Positions 10,193 through 21,087 of a DNA stretch of 64,000 nucleotides are shown here, piece after piece. Within the stretch, counting starts at the first letter, position 1, and each line of letters opens with the position of its first letter. Under the pieces are notes generated by a model that worked only from the letters and a program-made list of their open reading frames with translations, made no database searches and had not been told where the DNA came from. The position numbers and the translations under genes were made by a program. Origin of the DNA: Ophioderma brevispina (lineage: Eukaryota; Echinodermata; Ophiuroidea; Amphilepidida; Ophiodermatidae); assembly GCA_023653785.1 (NCBI GenBank), contig JAMKCH010005400.1, forward strand, positions 1-64,000, in the 5' to 3' direction.

Positions 10193-11499
10193 TGTAAACA
10201 CTAGGCATTACGCTGTCCCCTTGAAGAGATAATAAGAAGCACATCGACCCACTTGGCTTTTGATCTATCTGCCGCCCCATAGTTGCAATTATTATTCATA
10301 TTCTCTCAATAGGCCTGTCCGAGAAGAATCCTATTCGATTTTCTCGCTCGAGAAACTTCGCAGTTCGTGGTTGTTTCTTTCTTGCGTAAAGTCATCAGGA
10401 CAGCACGCGATAATGCTGCGAAAAAATACCCAAACATATGGCGGCTTACATGGCACTGGTCAACACGCCCGGGTTTTGTTTTTTGGATTTTGGTCGGACC
10501 ATGCTCGTTCCGAAACAAGAGGGCCTAGCTGCAAATGCGGGCCTACCGCTTGGGGGATCAATTCACAATAATCAAGTTCTAGCCGCTAGGGGTACAATTC
10601 AGTTGTGTTGTGACTGGTTCAATGATACAAATAGGACAAATTAACCTAGACATATCAGCAAAATACCCCTAAGTTGTGTATTTTTTCTTGCAGTAGTAGC
10701 ACAAGTGTCATTTTTCTATTATATGGGCATTTAAATGGTATCTTTTTTCATGGATTGCGAACAGTCACAGCAATATCTTCAATCTTCAATCAATTTTTAA
10801 TATGTTCATCATAGAATACAGCGAAAACACTGTATAAATATTATGTAATAAAGCATATCCGTGAAAATTAATTGTTACAATATTAATCAAAAATATTTTT
10901 GCATACAAGTAAAGATGTTTAAAATACATTATAAGTGGAATTATCAAAAGAGTAAATAACTGGGATAATACTATTGAAATATATTTTAACAAGCACAGTA
11001 AGGATGTCATATTACTGCGTATCGTTCGGTGTATATTTTCACTGACACTAGTATAATTTCACCAAAGCGTTCATTAGGGCCGGGTATAATTTACATAACG
11101 ATGTACAAACCTGCGTATTTAACGAAAACGCGACAAATACCACCGGAGACAGCCGGAGCATGTTGTAATATGCAATATACTTTAACACATTTACGTGTTC
11201 GGTATATAGAGTTTTTCAAAAAAATTCTCCAGTACTGATTGCTCACCAATCATCGATTGCGGCCGAGGGATTACGATCAAAGGGTGCTGTGAATCCCTCC
11301 TTTGGTGCCGGTGAATGGTATTGAAATCGGATGTGGAAGTCGATGCGCTTCCTTCTTATCTCTTTCTCCATCTTAAATCAACCGCATCCGTCAGGATATG
11401 AAAATTATGTAAAAGCATATAAAGTATATGTTTTCATCCATGAGTGCATCTTGCACAGTTCAGAGAACCATTAGCCTTAACCTTTGTATATCCTAAAGT
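10193..11499. other. Intergenic DNA, no recognised gene
   Basis: The stretch 10250-10570 is richer in CpG and has overlapping short frames on both strands, none with a recognisable protein. The remainder is AT-rich. No terminal repeats were found. Confidence 0.4.
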
Positions 11500-11575
11500 T
11501 CCTAGATGAAATCTGAAGATCATCGAAAAAAAGGAGGTAGCGTTTTTTTTCTGTAACTAGGCCAATTTCACCCTT
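11500..11575 (+). repeat. Fragment of the K repeat family
   Basis: The order CCTAGATGAAATCTGA, GAGGTAGCG, T run, CTAGGCCAATTTCACC matches the K units at 17993, 27837, 47490 and 49158, with more divergence. Only the left half is present. Confidence 0.5.
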
Positions 11576-12595
11576 GTAAGTTTTCGAACATCAAAGCAAA
11601 GAGGAGAAAGTAGGATTTGAGACATGAAACATGCAAATGGTTTCCCGTCAAAGGTCCTATATAAGATGTCAATTTTAACTGGTGACTGGCCATTACTTCT
11701 TGCTCGCCCTGCGATGTGAATACCAAGAGTATGTAGGTCACCTGTACAATTACAAACTTTCCGGAATTAATAACGGGTGTGTGTAAGTGTGTTCATCAAA
11801 GTGAATCACAGCAATGCTGTCTATTGCACGCGGCCTTAGGTAGGGATGCGTCGAAGCTTCAATGCCACTTTGACTCATTCCTGTCAAACTATATAAAGAA
11901 TAAAGTACGGTAAACTAGTGCAGTACTGAAGAACCCCTCGTCGCTTTCAACCGACCTATTTTGTACGTCACCTTGCAAGAAATCTAAGTTGTTAAAAAAG
12001 ATGTATTCCCTATACACTTTCCTCGTTTCCTTCTACAGTCCGAGCACTAAAGGTGTTACTCGAACTTTTCGGTGTATTCTCTACTAATTTTCTCAACTGC
12101 TTCGAAAATAAAATATTCAGACACACCAAATATTATTAGTTGTTTGTTTTCTGTGGTCCTCAGTGGACCAGATGAGCTTGTGGTCGTCCACAGATCTTTT
12201 AATGTCACTTTAAGTCATATATAACTGGATCGGTAGTAAGTTTGGCTTGTTTTGGTGTGTTTTCGTCTTGGTAAAATTGTTATTAATTGTATTATTCTCT
12301 AGTGTAACTACCCTATACCTAATTAAGTAAGGGTCACAACTTCTAAGCCCTTCCGGTACGGGTTACCTAGTTGTGGTCTATACCTTCTGCACTTTCTGAC
12401 TGCATCATGGTACCATTGTTCTCATGCTGAATAAAATTGAAGAACTTAGATAAATCTAAAATCCTCCGATTCTAGAAACAATACATTATTACTTTTTAAC
12501 TAATAAAAAGAAAAAAGATAACATTTCAAGAATACAATATCTGTCATAAATCCATATAATTGGAACTTAAAGGAAAGTAGTCTCTGCAAATTTGA
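11576..12595. other. Intergenic DNA, no gene seen
   Basis: No supported coding region or mobile element. Confidence 0.4.
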
Positions 12596-12890
12596 ATATT
12601 CTATTACCTCTGCTTCCCATTATTGAAAATGCAGCATTCTGATTGGTCAGTTTACTGCCCATTATTCTGCAATAATGGGTCGCCAGTGCATTTCCTGATT
12701 AAATCAATCTATTTTAGGTAATAGAATAGAAATACAGGGTTTGCAGTATCATTTATGGGCTCATAATGTATCCTCGGCCAGAAAAACTTTCAAATAATGG
12801 ATTCGGCTGCGCCTCGTCCATTATTTAGTTTTTCTGACCTCTGAAAACATAAATGATACTGCATCACCATTTATGTCTTAATTATCGTAC
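12596..12890 (+). repeat. Dispersed repeat E, copy 1
   Basis: Matches 24945-25275 in reverse over blocks such as GCAGCATTCTGATTGG, CAGTTTACTGCCCAT, GGCTCATAATGTATCC and CCATTATTTAGTTTTT. ATTCTATTACCT near the start is mirrored by AGGTAATAGAAT at 12715-12726, so the first 130 bases have their own inverted ends. It is non-coding and probably a MITE. Confidence 0.65.
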
Positions 12891-14767
12891 TATATGTAAT
12901 GTACTATGACTAAAGTATTGGGAAGGAGAAATGTTCCCGTCATTTTTCTCATTACTGACATCTGCTATAGAAAGCAAGTTAGAAAGCTGTTTACTACAAT
13001 TTGTAGGTCCTAATCTTACTGCAAAGAATATCTTCTTTTGTCAATTTTACCAAAAAAGCACAATATTCGAACACAAATCAGCCAATTTGTTTTAATTGAA
13101 CCTAAGCCTTTTTTGTTATTTATTTTACTCTACGATTACTTTGGAAATAAACGAATGAATATTTTAAATGCGAGACGTGAGCCTGTGGAATTATTTTGTT
13201 CACCTGAATTAGGTACTTTTAATCTACCATTTACCAATTCTAATATTCAGTATTGGGTTAAAGGGGCTGTGTGGTACAGGGTGTTTACCAAAAGATTTTT
13301 ACAAAGATTTGTTTCCTGGGTTAAATTCAAAACTATATGTTAATTTCACTATGTAATCAATCAAATGAAACGTTGAAAAGCCTACTATGACCTCTTGCGT
13401 ACTTTAGTACTTTGTACTTTTAACTACCCTCGTGATATTCACACTATCGTAAAAAGACAGCAATTGAAATAGCCAATTGGAAATCCGCAGAGGAAATATA
13501 TGTCAGTATTCCTGCGATTCTGGCAATATTTCACAATTGTTGTGTATGTAACCTTTTTGGAAAAAACCTGCCACTTCAAATACAATACTGCTGTAAGATT
13601 ATGAGAAGAACACCATTGGGTTCAATAAATAGTGTCTATTATAATCCACGAACCACTTTTACTTAAACAATACTTTTTTGTAAATTTCAAAGTGTTCTGC
13701 AGTAACTTTTAATAAATGCACTTTCCGTCGTGTCATACATTGACCTACTTCCAAGTATTACAATTTTTTAAAAAGAAAGTGTGTTAAACGTACATTAAGA
13801 AAATTGAAAGGTTTGTTTTTCTGATATTGAGGTCTAAATAAATTGATACTTAGACGTGTACTTCGTGATTTCGTTTGACTTCACAAAAGCAGTCGAGAAT
13901 TGTAAACCTTCAAACCTTGGATTAGGTGTCGTTTCAATATAATATGATATTACTTACAGATGTAGTCATTTGTCAAAGAAAATTGGAAATATTATTAAAG
14001 CGATGTTTAAAATCACGAAATGCACGTTTTAGTTAGCGTATAAATATCATTCTTATGACATAAGTGATAGTTGTAAAAAACATTTACAGGGAGTGTGAAA
14101 CCGACACCAAATTCAAAAAGATATTTAACCCTTTCGACACTATATGAGTTAAAGCACATAAGTCAGTGGCTTTAGAGGTGGCGTCCCAAAATTTTGCAGT
14201 TCATTTGGAAAGCCATTCTGAAAAAAAATCCCAGCAAAGTTTCGACTCATTTAGATACATTGTTCATGTTGATTCTGAATATGCCCTGGAAAATAAATAA
14301 TGTTGACCTTTTTGAAACAAAAATTGACAAATATTGATCTTTGAGCCACTGTAGTTGCTTGCCGTGTTCAAAGGATTAAGGGGGACAGGGATTCATGGGG
14401 CAGGAATTCAGAACTCTTAATCACGTGCTTTTTGTGTGGATTCCTCTCTTGAAAAAAGTGACTCTGAAAGCTTCTAAAAAAATTTTTGAAAATTAATCTA
14501 TTTTGAGAAGATGGTCAACGAATGCAATTCTTTCTCAAAGAGGGTAGGCATTAGATAATTATTAACTGGTTTAACTCGTGATACACATCAGAATAGTAAT
14601 TATCAATTATGAGTTTAAGACCAGCTCAAATTGACCTTTGACCTTTTGGCATGTTTTTTCCTTTCTTTTTCTTTCTTTTTTTCGATTTCGAATCAACCTA
14701 GTAAACGTAAACAAGAAAGCCATTTAATGCCGACTATCTATCTGAGAACAAAGGTATGATTTTCGGA
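12891..14767. other. Intergenic AT-rich DNA, no gene recognised
   Basis: An open frame of 101 codons (13038-13343, plus) has no recognisable domain and AT-rich composition like its surroundings. I do not support it as a gene. No repeats with clear ends were found. Confidence 0.4.
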
Positions 14768-14943
14768 ACCGGTGTGAAAGCAGATATAGTCCGGCGGGAG
14801 CCACAGTCCGGGGCTCCATAGACGATAACGGAATAAAGCGTGAAACTAATGTTGCGTGAAGAGTCATCTGAATCGATTGCCCTATTGTTCACCATTGTTC
14901 CCGGACTATGAGTACGCCGGACGATAATTACTTCTACACCGGT
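14768..14943 (-). mobile_element. MITE family M, copy 1a
   Basis: 176 bases with inverted ends of about 29 bases: ACCGGTGTGAAAGCAGATAT... on the left against the inverse of ...AATTACTTCTACACCGGT on the right. The interior shares CGGAATAAAGCGTGAAAC and GAATCGATTGCCCTATTG with copy 1b in the opposite orientation. It is non-coding. Confidence 0.75.
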
Positions 14944-15123
14944 GTCATATAATACAGTGTCCGTGTGACCGAGTGTCCCACCACCCATCTGTCTATTGTG
15001 TTCGCCATTGAATGCTGTACGCATCATTAATTGTTTCAGCACTGTACCCAAATAGCCTCGTCAACAAGGTCACGGTTTTATTCCGTACATGTTGACATGA
15101 TGGGGGACATCCAGTTTCTTTAC
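14944..15123 (-). repeat. Repeat block N between two M elements
   Basis: About 165 bases here match 52745-52915 in reverse, with shared blocks TGTACGGAATAAA, GTGACCTTGT, TTTGGGTACAGTGCTGAAAC and AATGGCGAACACAAT. In both places it lies next to M elements, so M and N are probably parts of one larger transposon family. Confidence 0.65.
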
Positions 15124-15298
15124 ACAGGTGTGGCAGGAGATATAACCCTCCGAGCTCACAGTACGGGAACAATAATGAACAATAGGGCAATCGATTCAGT
15201 TGACTCTTCACACAACATTAGTTTCACGCTTTATTCCGTTGTCGTCTATGGAGCCCGGACTATGATACCTGCCGGACTATGATTACTTTTACACCGGT
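15124..15298 (+). mobile_element. MITE family M, copy 1b (inverted relative to 1a)
   Basis: It begins ACAGGTGTGGCAGGAGATAT and ends TTACTTTTACACCGGT. The interior CAATAGGGCAATCGATTC and TTAGTTTCACGCTTTATTCC is the reverse complement of copy 1a, giving a 530-base inverted structure across 14768-15298. Confidence 0.75.
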
Positions 15299-15374
15299 AC
15301 TCTCTTTACGACGAATTGAAACCAAGGTGATGCCATTACCACGCAAAAATTTCAATTCGTCGTATAAGAGATCG

Positions 15375-15640
15375 TTCGTTCGTGCAAGTCCAAAATCACA
15401 GTGGAAGATCCGTCTTTAACCAGCTGATAGTTTCATCATCCAGGTTGATCAGGCCTGGAATTCCTCTTGGGGACTTGTAGACCTCACAGTCATCTATGAT
15501 GTGGCTAATGGTTTGTGGCTCTCCACAATCGCAGTTTGGTGAAGGTTCTACTCCGATCTTGTGAAGGAAGTTCTTTGTACGACCAACCAAATAACTGCTT
15601 CCCAAAATCATACTTTTATTGTCATTCGTAAACAGATTTA
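15375..15640 (-). pseudogene. LINE 3' end with C-terminal zinc-knuckle-like motif
   Basis: A minus-strand open frame (15611-15396) reads ...RTKNFLHKIGVEPSPNCDCG then EPQTISHIIDDCEVYK and LINLDDETISWL. The CxC...H...C pattern followed by the L.LDDETI.WL ending is characteristic of the C-terminal end of Jockey/RTE-type non-LTR retrotransposon polyproteins. The upstream reverse transcriptase is missing, as expected for a 5'-truncated insertion. Confidence 0.75.
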
Positions 15641-16675
15641 TAATTTAGGGTACCGTAGAATCTTTAACCTAATTTCGTCACCCTTATGGCTTAAATACAA
15701 CAAGAAAGGACTGCCATCACCCAATGAGAAAAATCGAACAAGCCGATGAACGCAAGAACATACGCAAAGAGAGGCAAAGTTGACAGGAGCGCGCGATTGT
15801 AATAAAACTCGCACCAACCTCCAAATACACAGCGCGTATTACCCACTGGGCTCGTTGGAGGGAGAAAAAAATAATTACCAATATTGTAATTTTCTTAAAA
15901 TAATTTATTGTTGGTTTGTTGTGGGCCGCCAGCTATATCTGGCAGGACTTTGTTTACCGTTGTGCGTGTGTATGTGTGTGTGTGTCAGTGTGTGTCACTA
16001 AAATGTTGATTTTTTCGTGTCACTAAAATGTTCTTTGAATATAGTGAGCGCGAAAGCCGAGAACCACGAAATTCTAGCTTACTTATTAAAAAATGAATGC
16101 CTGGATTGGATTACTGTGCATAGCCCCATAAAAATAGAAAATTAGAATCGCCGTTATTATGTTTTTTCCATGTGTGTGTAGTAACATTGAGTCTGTTTTT
16201 CTTCACAACTTTACAGGTTATGATGTAATTGTCATGTCAAGCTCGCATGCTCAAAAAACGTGGCGGGTTTTTCAAATTTGACACGTGCTCCCGACCACAC
16301 AAGACTACAGAAGACTATACAGGACATTCTCAGACCTTGCCAAAACTACACATGAAAAAAGAAAGCTGCTCACTGTTTTTGAATAATGGCCAATCTTCAC
16401 CAGTCTTGAGCAGTCTGGAAGGGGTTGTCTAGCAAATAATCGGCTAAAGGTGCCCTTGCAGCCCTTCCCCCTCCCCACCTCCCGCCACAGCGCAGGAGGG
16501 GACACCCCTCCGGGTCCATCACCACATCACTGCGTTGAATTTAGCTTGTGTAATTGGCAGCAAATTCCCCGCCCCCTCCTTCCCAAGATCCTGGATCCGC
16601 CACTGATTACCCGGTCTAAATGCGAAATTGAAACCGGGTAAGAGCCAATGCATTTTGAAGATTCTTACAGCTGTT
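15641..16675. other. Intergenic DNA with fragments, no gene
   Basis: Holds a GT microsatellite (about 15962-15998) and an end fragment reading CTGGATCCGCCACTG (16591-16605) that resembles hAT MITE termini whose partner I could not find. No coding region is supported. Confidence 0.4.
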
Positions 16676-17110
16676 TTAAAGAGACTCTGGCACATTTGAA
16701 AAATAGTGCGCCCTCATATTTTCAAAATTGATATTTTTTTTTGGGCATTAATTGTAAAGCTTTTACACACCTTATCCCTCACCTGAAATGATTAAGAACC
16801 AAATCAGCACGCCCTATAGGTAAACGAACGATTTTATAATAAAATTACTCCGGTGACATTTAAATTCAGCGAGGCCTTGAGTTGATTCCCACAGCCTGCA
16901 CTGGTTAAAACTAGCTGTTTGGACTAGTCTTCGGAAGAAGAATGTCATAAAACTGGGTCCAAATGCATCATTATAGGGGTCGGAAATCTGTTAAAATGGC
17001 CTGCTTTGGCACCGAGATTCCAGACTGACCGCTATATTCCCACTCTAGTGTACAAGCCGTTCCGTGAGTCCAGTGGACTACAATTCCTTTCACACTGGTT
17101 TTGTAGCCAC
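16676..17110 (+). mobile_element. TTAA-type family A element, 5' part and diverged M-like segment
   Basis: It starts TTAAAGAGACTCTGGCAC and continues with AAAATAGTGCGCCCTC, CTCACCTGAAATG and CAAATCAGC, the same order as the complete element at 61678. About 360 bases later comes GTCCAGTGGACTAC with TTTCACACTGGT, resembling the right end of an M element, as also occurs inside the 61678 copy. I did not find a clean right-hand TTAA terminus. Confidence 0.55.
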
Positions 17111-17274
17111 TAAATGTTATGTAAATTTCATTAAAACGCCACTTAATGGGATACGTTTTGATGCATAAGCTCGTGCAAGTTGTCACCGCTTTTATTACAA
17201 TGGATGCCTTATGTTTAACACTTAGTCTCGCAAAAGTATTAACCTAAAAGGCAACCACCAAAACCAATCGCGCA

Positions 17275-17457
17275 TTGTCTGACCTGACGTCCCTGTTTTT
17301 TCATGCCCCCCGCAGAAAACGTGTTGGTAACAGAGCTGGTCGCAGCTGGCCTTCCTTATGGAACACTCATTCTCTGCCACATTGGCGAGGATCCCCGGCA
17401 GTGATAGTTTTCCAGCGTAACTATGATGAAATGCGTTCCTCTACCGCCGCACAGTAA
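17275..17457 (+). pseudogene. Possible LINE N-terminal fragment (weak)
   Basis: A 60-codon frame includes RRKRVGNRAGR, a basic stretch like that in the linker of some CR1-type LINEs (RRKRGxRAGxR). The patch is locally GC-rich compared with its flanks. Similarity rests on one short motif only. Confidence 0.2.
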
Positions 17458-17989
17458 TTTCAACCGTGTTTCCTTTTTTTGTGTTGTCTGCAAGCAGAAG
17501 GCACAATAGGGATTTCCTCTTGTCGTATGGTCTGTTTATCTGTGTACTGTGGTGGTGTGTCTGTGTCAAAATTTAACCCTTAATATATTGCATGCCGTAT
17601 AAGTGGGTAAGGTGGGGGGGGCGGGTTAGGGTGACATGTTGGTGACCTCATGTTAACCTTGATGACCTCATGTGACCTTTGGCTCCAAAAACCAAAAAAT
17701 TTTTTTTTCACAAACCGCGAAGGCAGACGACACTCGCGGTCCCTGGGACGGCGATGTATTTTTTTTATTTGTTGTTGCTGTTGTTGTGTGTTGCTGTGAC
17801 CTTGCTCTTGCTGTTGCTCCTGCTTGCTGCTGGCACTTTAAAAAATTAAAATAATGGTCTTGCTTGGTTTTGAATTCGTCGTATGTAACGTAAAAACAAA
17901 AATCCTACCTTCATTACCAAATTGAAACAAATATTTTGAGCGATCAGCGTTATACATTTTTATCTCAATTCAGCAAGAACCCCTCCCAC
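17458..17989. other. Intergenic DNA with repeated TGACCT half-sites
   Basis: Within 17631-17685 there are several TGACCT-like half-sites, two of them spaced as a direct repeat with four bases between. Simple GTTGTTGCT-type sequence follows at 17770-17830. No gene. Confidence 0.45.
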
Positions 17990-18140
17990 CTTTCCCTAAC
18001 GTCCCTAGAGGAAATCTGACGATCACCGCTGCAAAAAGGAAGGTATCGTTATTTTTCTTTTTTATCTAGTGGCAATTTCCCCCCTAAAACAGGCAGGGGT
18101 CCGCTTATCCGTGAATTTAATTCAAATGGGCATTAAAGGG
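17990..18140 (+). mobile_element. K-family MITE-like repeat
   Basis: Reads CCCTAACGTCCCTAGAGG at its left, then AAATCTGACGATCACCGC, AAGGTATCG, GGCAATTTCCCC and GGCAGGGGTCCGCT. It matches the four tandem units at 47.5 and 49.2 kb. The left TCCCTAACGTCCCT is roughly the inverse of the family right end AGGGATGTTAGGGA. Confidence 0.65.
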
Positions 18141-18760
18141 ATTAGCAGCGATATTGCGAGAGAATCGAAAAATGTGGAAATGCATTTGTTTTAACTTATA
18201 AATCAGGGTAATTGTGTACAATTCCATATAACTGCTTTAATGTAGAAACAAACCACCAAAAAGTGAAAAAATGAAGTATTTGAGGAAATTTGTCATACCG
18301 CAAATAGACATACAGTGATGACGTCTCAAAATCTACAATAAACAGCTGATTGTGGTTTACACTAGCACAGAATAAACAAAGATCAATAATGTTTGTGTTT
18401 GAGATCAAACTGTATTGATCATGGTGCACAATATCCCGCTTAAAATCTGGGATATTCACCAAGAAGGCTTTTTTGATCTCAAGTTGGAATTTTGATACGC
18501 ACGTATAGAATTAAAGAATCAGATAAAAAGTACTGCATTATCTTTAATACACGGATTTCAAGCAAACCACTTGCAGGTTATGTTTGCATATCCATGCCAG
18601 TAAAAAAAATACAAAATATGGATTTTGATGGGTTTTTTGTTGTTTTGGATTAGCAAATTGCTGCTAATCCCTGGGACGTTAGGAATATGCATGCACCCTC
18701 ATGGATCAGCATCTGCGTAACCTAATTCGTATTTTCGCTCAGAGAAAATGGAATCTGCAC
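18141..18760. other. Intergenic AT-rich DNA, no gene seen
   Basis: An 88-codon minus-strand frame (18196-18462) shows no recognisable motif. No mobile structure was identified. Confidence 0.4.
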
Positions 18761-18905
18761 CAGGGGCGGACCCAGGATTTGAAAAACGTCAAAATTACCG
18801 GGGGGCTGAAGGCTGAAACTTGTCCAAAACGGGCTAATTTTGCAAGATTTTGCAGAATTACCGGGAGGCGCGCGCCCCCTCCGCCCCCTCCCTGAATCCG
18901 CGCCT
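18761..18905. mobile_element. Small hAT-like MITE (145 bp)
   Basis: Ends are CAGGGGCGGACCCAGGATT and, inverted at the right, CAGGCGCGGATTCAGG. Such CAG(T/G)GGCGGA...CCAGG ends are common on hAT-type miniature elements. TGCAC flanks both sides (18756-18760, 18906-18910), shorter than the usual 8-base duplication. Confidence 0.55.
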
Positions 18906-18930
18906 GTGCACATAAGATGATGCAAACATA

Positions 18931-19392
18931 CTAGGCAATCATATACTTAGACAAACGGTTCTGGTGATTTCAAAATCTCAACCTTTTTTTAGGTAAGCGA
19001 GATCGAGGCTGTGGATCATGAAAAGTATCGTCGGCATAAGTATTGTATCCGTATCCATACAGGCCAGTCAAAATAGAATAAATGATGCCTTTACCCAAAA
19101 CTAATTGCAAAAGAATCATTTTCTCCAGAATTGTATTGAGAAAACCTTTAAAAAACAACATCTAGGCAATCATATACTTAGACAAACGGTTCTGGTGATT
19201 TCAAAATCCCAACCTTTTTTTAGGTAAGCGAGATCGAGGCTGTGGATCATGAAAAGTATCGTCGGCATAAGTATTGTATCCGTATCCATACAGGCCAGTC
19301 AAAATAGAATAAATGATGCCTTTACCCAAAACTAATTGCAAAAGAATCATTTTCTCCAGAATTGTATTGAGAAAACCTTTAAAAAACAACAT
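18931..19392. repeat. Exact tandem duplication, two 231-bp units
   Basis: Units 18931-19161 and 19162-19392 abut and, by eye, differ at a single base (CTCAACC against CCCAACC). Each unit carries the same 63-codon minus-strand open frame (19161-18970 and 19392-19201), whose stop and start fall inside the unit. The peptide has a hydrophobic segment (MILLQLVLGKGIIYSILTGL) and a polar, basic tail (YADDTFHDPQPRSRLPKK). The single base change turns R62 into G. I do not recognise it. Confidence 0.9.
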
Positions 19393-19432
19393 ATCAAAAG
19401 TTTACCAAAATCAAGGGAGTGGAACATATATT

Positions 19433-19992
19433 TTAAAGCAATATTAGCAAATTTTTTTGAAGAGCGCCCCCAATTTTTCAAAAAAATTGAGATTTTTACA
19501 CGGTTGCATTGGTAACTGGCTAGTAAACCATACCTGTGAATGGTTAAGCTCGAAAATGTCTGTGTCTCACAAACGAAGGAATTTTGTAATTAGAATAATT
19601 ATTATCGGGATCCCGATAATAATTCAATGGCTGCTATGCTGGAAACGGCCTTCCAATGTGAAATAGTCGGGAAATAGCGCCATGTACGTGTCTACGCTCA
19701 TCCATTAGTTGTTTTATTGGTTCAGGCAAATCACTTTAGAGGTTATTTTCTCGAGGTGGTACTATTTCATTATGGACGGACATAAACGTAGCATTTCCAG
19801 CTCTGCCGTTAAGTCCACGATCTGGGATCCAAATTCTAATTACAAAATCGCTTAATTTATGATAAATACGCATTTTTTAGCATTCTCGTTCGCAGGTATA
19901 ATTTCCTAGACAATCACCAACGTAACTGTGCCAAAATATCAAATTTTGAAAATTGGGGGCGCTCTTCAAAAAATGTGCCATTATTGCTTTAA
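19433..19992. mobile_element. TTAA-flanked MITE, family D (560 bp)
   Basis: Left end TTAAAGCAATATTAGC through GAAGAGCGCCCCCAATTTTTC pairs with the right end over about 55 bases (19939-19992), including the inverse of GGGGGCGCTCTTC. TTAA forms both edges. An inner palindrome TATCGGGATCCCGATA lies at 19605-19620. No transposase. Confidence 0.85.
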
Positions 19993-21087
19993 GGTGGCTG
20001 TTAAGTCAGGGATTTAGTAAAATGCCCAGTTTTTATTTTTTTCATGTTTAATGGCATTAACATGTTTTCTTTCCATATAGTTTAACAGAATCTATATATA
20101 TTTATTTTCCCCTCATATTTTGTTCATTTTACTTTTACTATGTTACGCATTTTTGACCAAAAACAATCACATGTGCTGAACTGCAAAAGGGCGGGTAATT
20201 TCGCGTATTACGCAATACGCGTCTGTGCTATTCGGCGCGCGATGTAATGAGCGCATCAGAAACGCCTTGATGCATCGATTCGATATGACGCATACCCATG
20301 GTAACTTGTATGCAATTGTAAAATGCTTGCCGACGTTAGATGCTATTGCAAACAGAATGGGATTTTAATTTCACGATTTGAGCCTCATAAATTGTTGAAT
20401 TTTGATCATAAGTATCCAGATGAAGTAATTTGACCTGGTGCAGAAGCAGTGTGAAGAATAAGAGATGAAACGCTTGTGTTTTGGAATAAGGCTATATTTT
20501 GTAGCGAAACGGGACAATATTTGGACAAAATGGCGATTTTCTCTGTGTTCACTTTCGGCGATAATTCGTGATTTTCGGTTCCCAGTTAAGCTCAGTTACT
20601 CGAAATCCATATCAGCACGGGTAAGAAATGAAATGCATCGTAAAGGGCATATCAAAATCTAGGGTCGGTATTTTTTAGTTTTTCATTTTTGGTTAAAAAT
20701 CGTGATTTATGTCAACCTTTTTGAACAATCTTGGCGTTGTTCCAAATTGAAACACGCGGATTTTGGCCTTTTTTTGGCAAATATTTGCAATAGTTGCAGA
20801 ATTTTGCAAAATCACAACTATACTCGAAATACAAAAACGAGCAAGGCACATTTTTATAACAGTTCATATTTGGTATAAGGGAACCAAAAAAATGAGTGAA
20901 ATCCCATTTTTATGATTTTCTTCCTCCAAAACATACTTTTGGGGAAAATATATCATATTTGGATTCCTTGAGTCATTTTCCTCCTTTCCTTCCAATATGT
21001 ATACTTTTATTATACATGTTTGAACAACAATTAAAAATACGGCCAAAAACAGTTCCTTAATTCCTCTGACTTTAACAGCCCCCTTAG
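19989..21087. mobile_element. TTAA-type element, family G (1.1 kb), abutting family D
   Basis: The left end AAGGTGGCTGTTAAGTCAGG and the right end, inverted, AAGGGGGCTGTTAAAGTCAG form about 24-base terminal repeats. The left TTAA (19989-19992) is shared with the right edge of the neighbouring D element, and the right edge is CTTAG instead of TTAA. A CpG-rich stretch (20190-20340) and two short frames lie inside, none resembling a transposase. Confidence 0.7.

Noticed and set aside
10260..10644. Overlapping frames in a CpG-richer patch
   Set aside because: Three frames on both strands overlap; none has a recognisable motif, so no choice can be defended.
12891..13343. 101-codon plus frame at 13038-13343 as a gene
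   Set aside because: No motif, no start context of note, AT-rich like the surroundings.
16591..16605. hAT MITE right end CTGGATCCGCCACTG
   Set aside because: No matching left terminus or 8-bp duplication was found upstream, so it was not called as an element.
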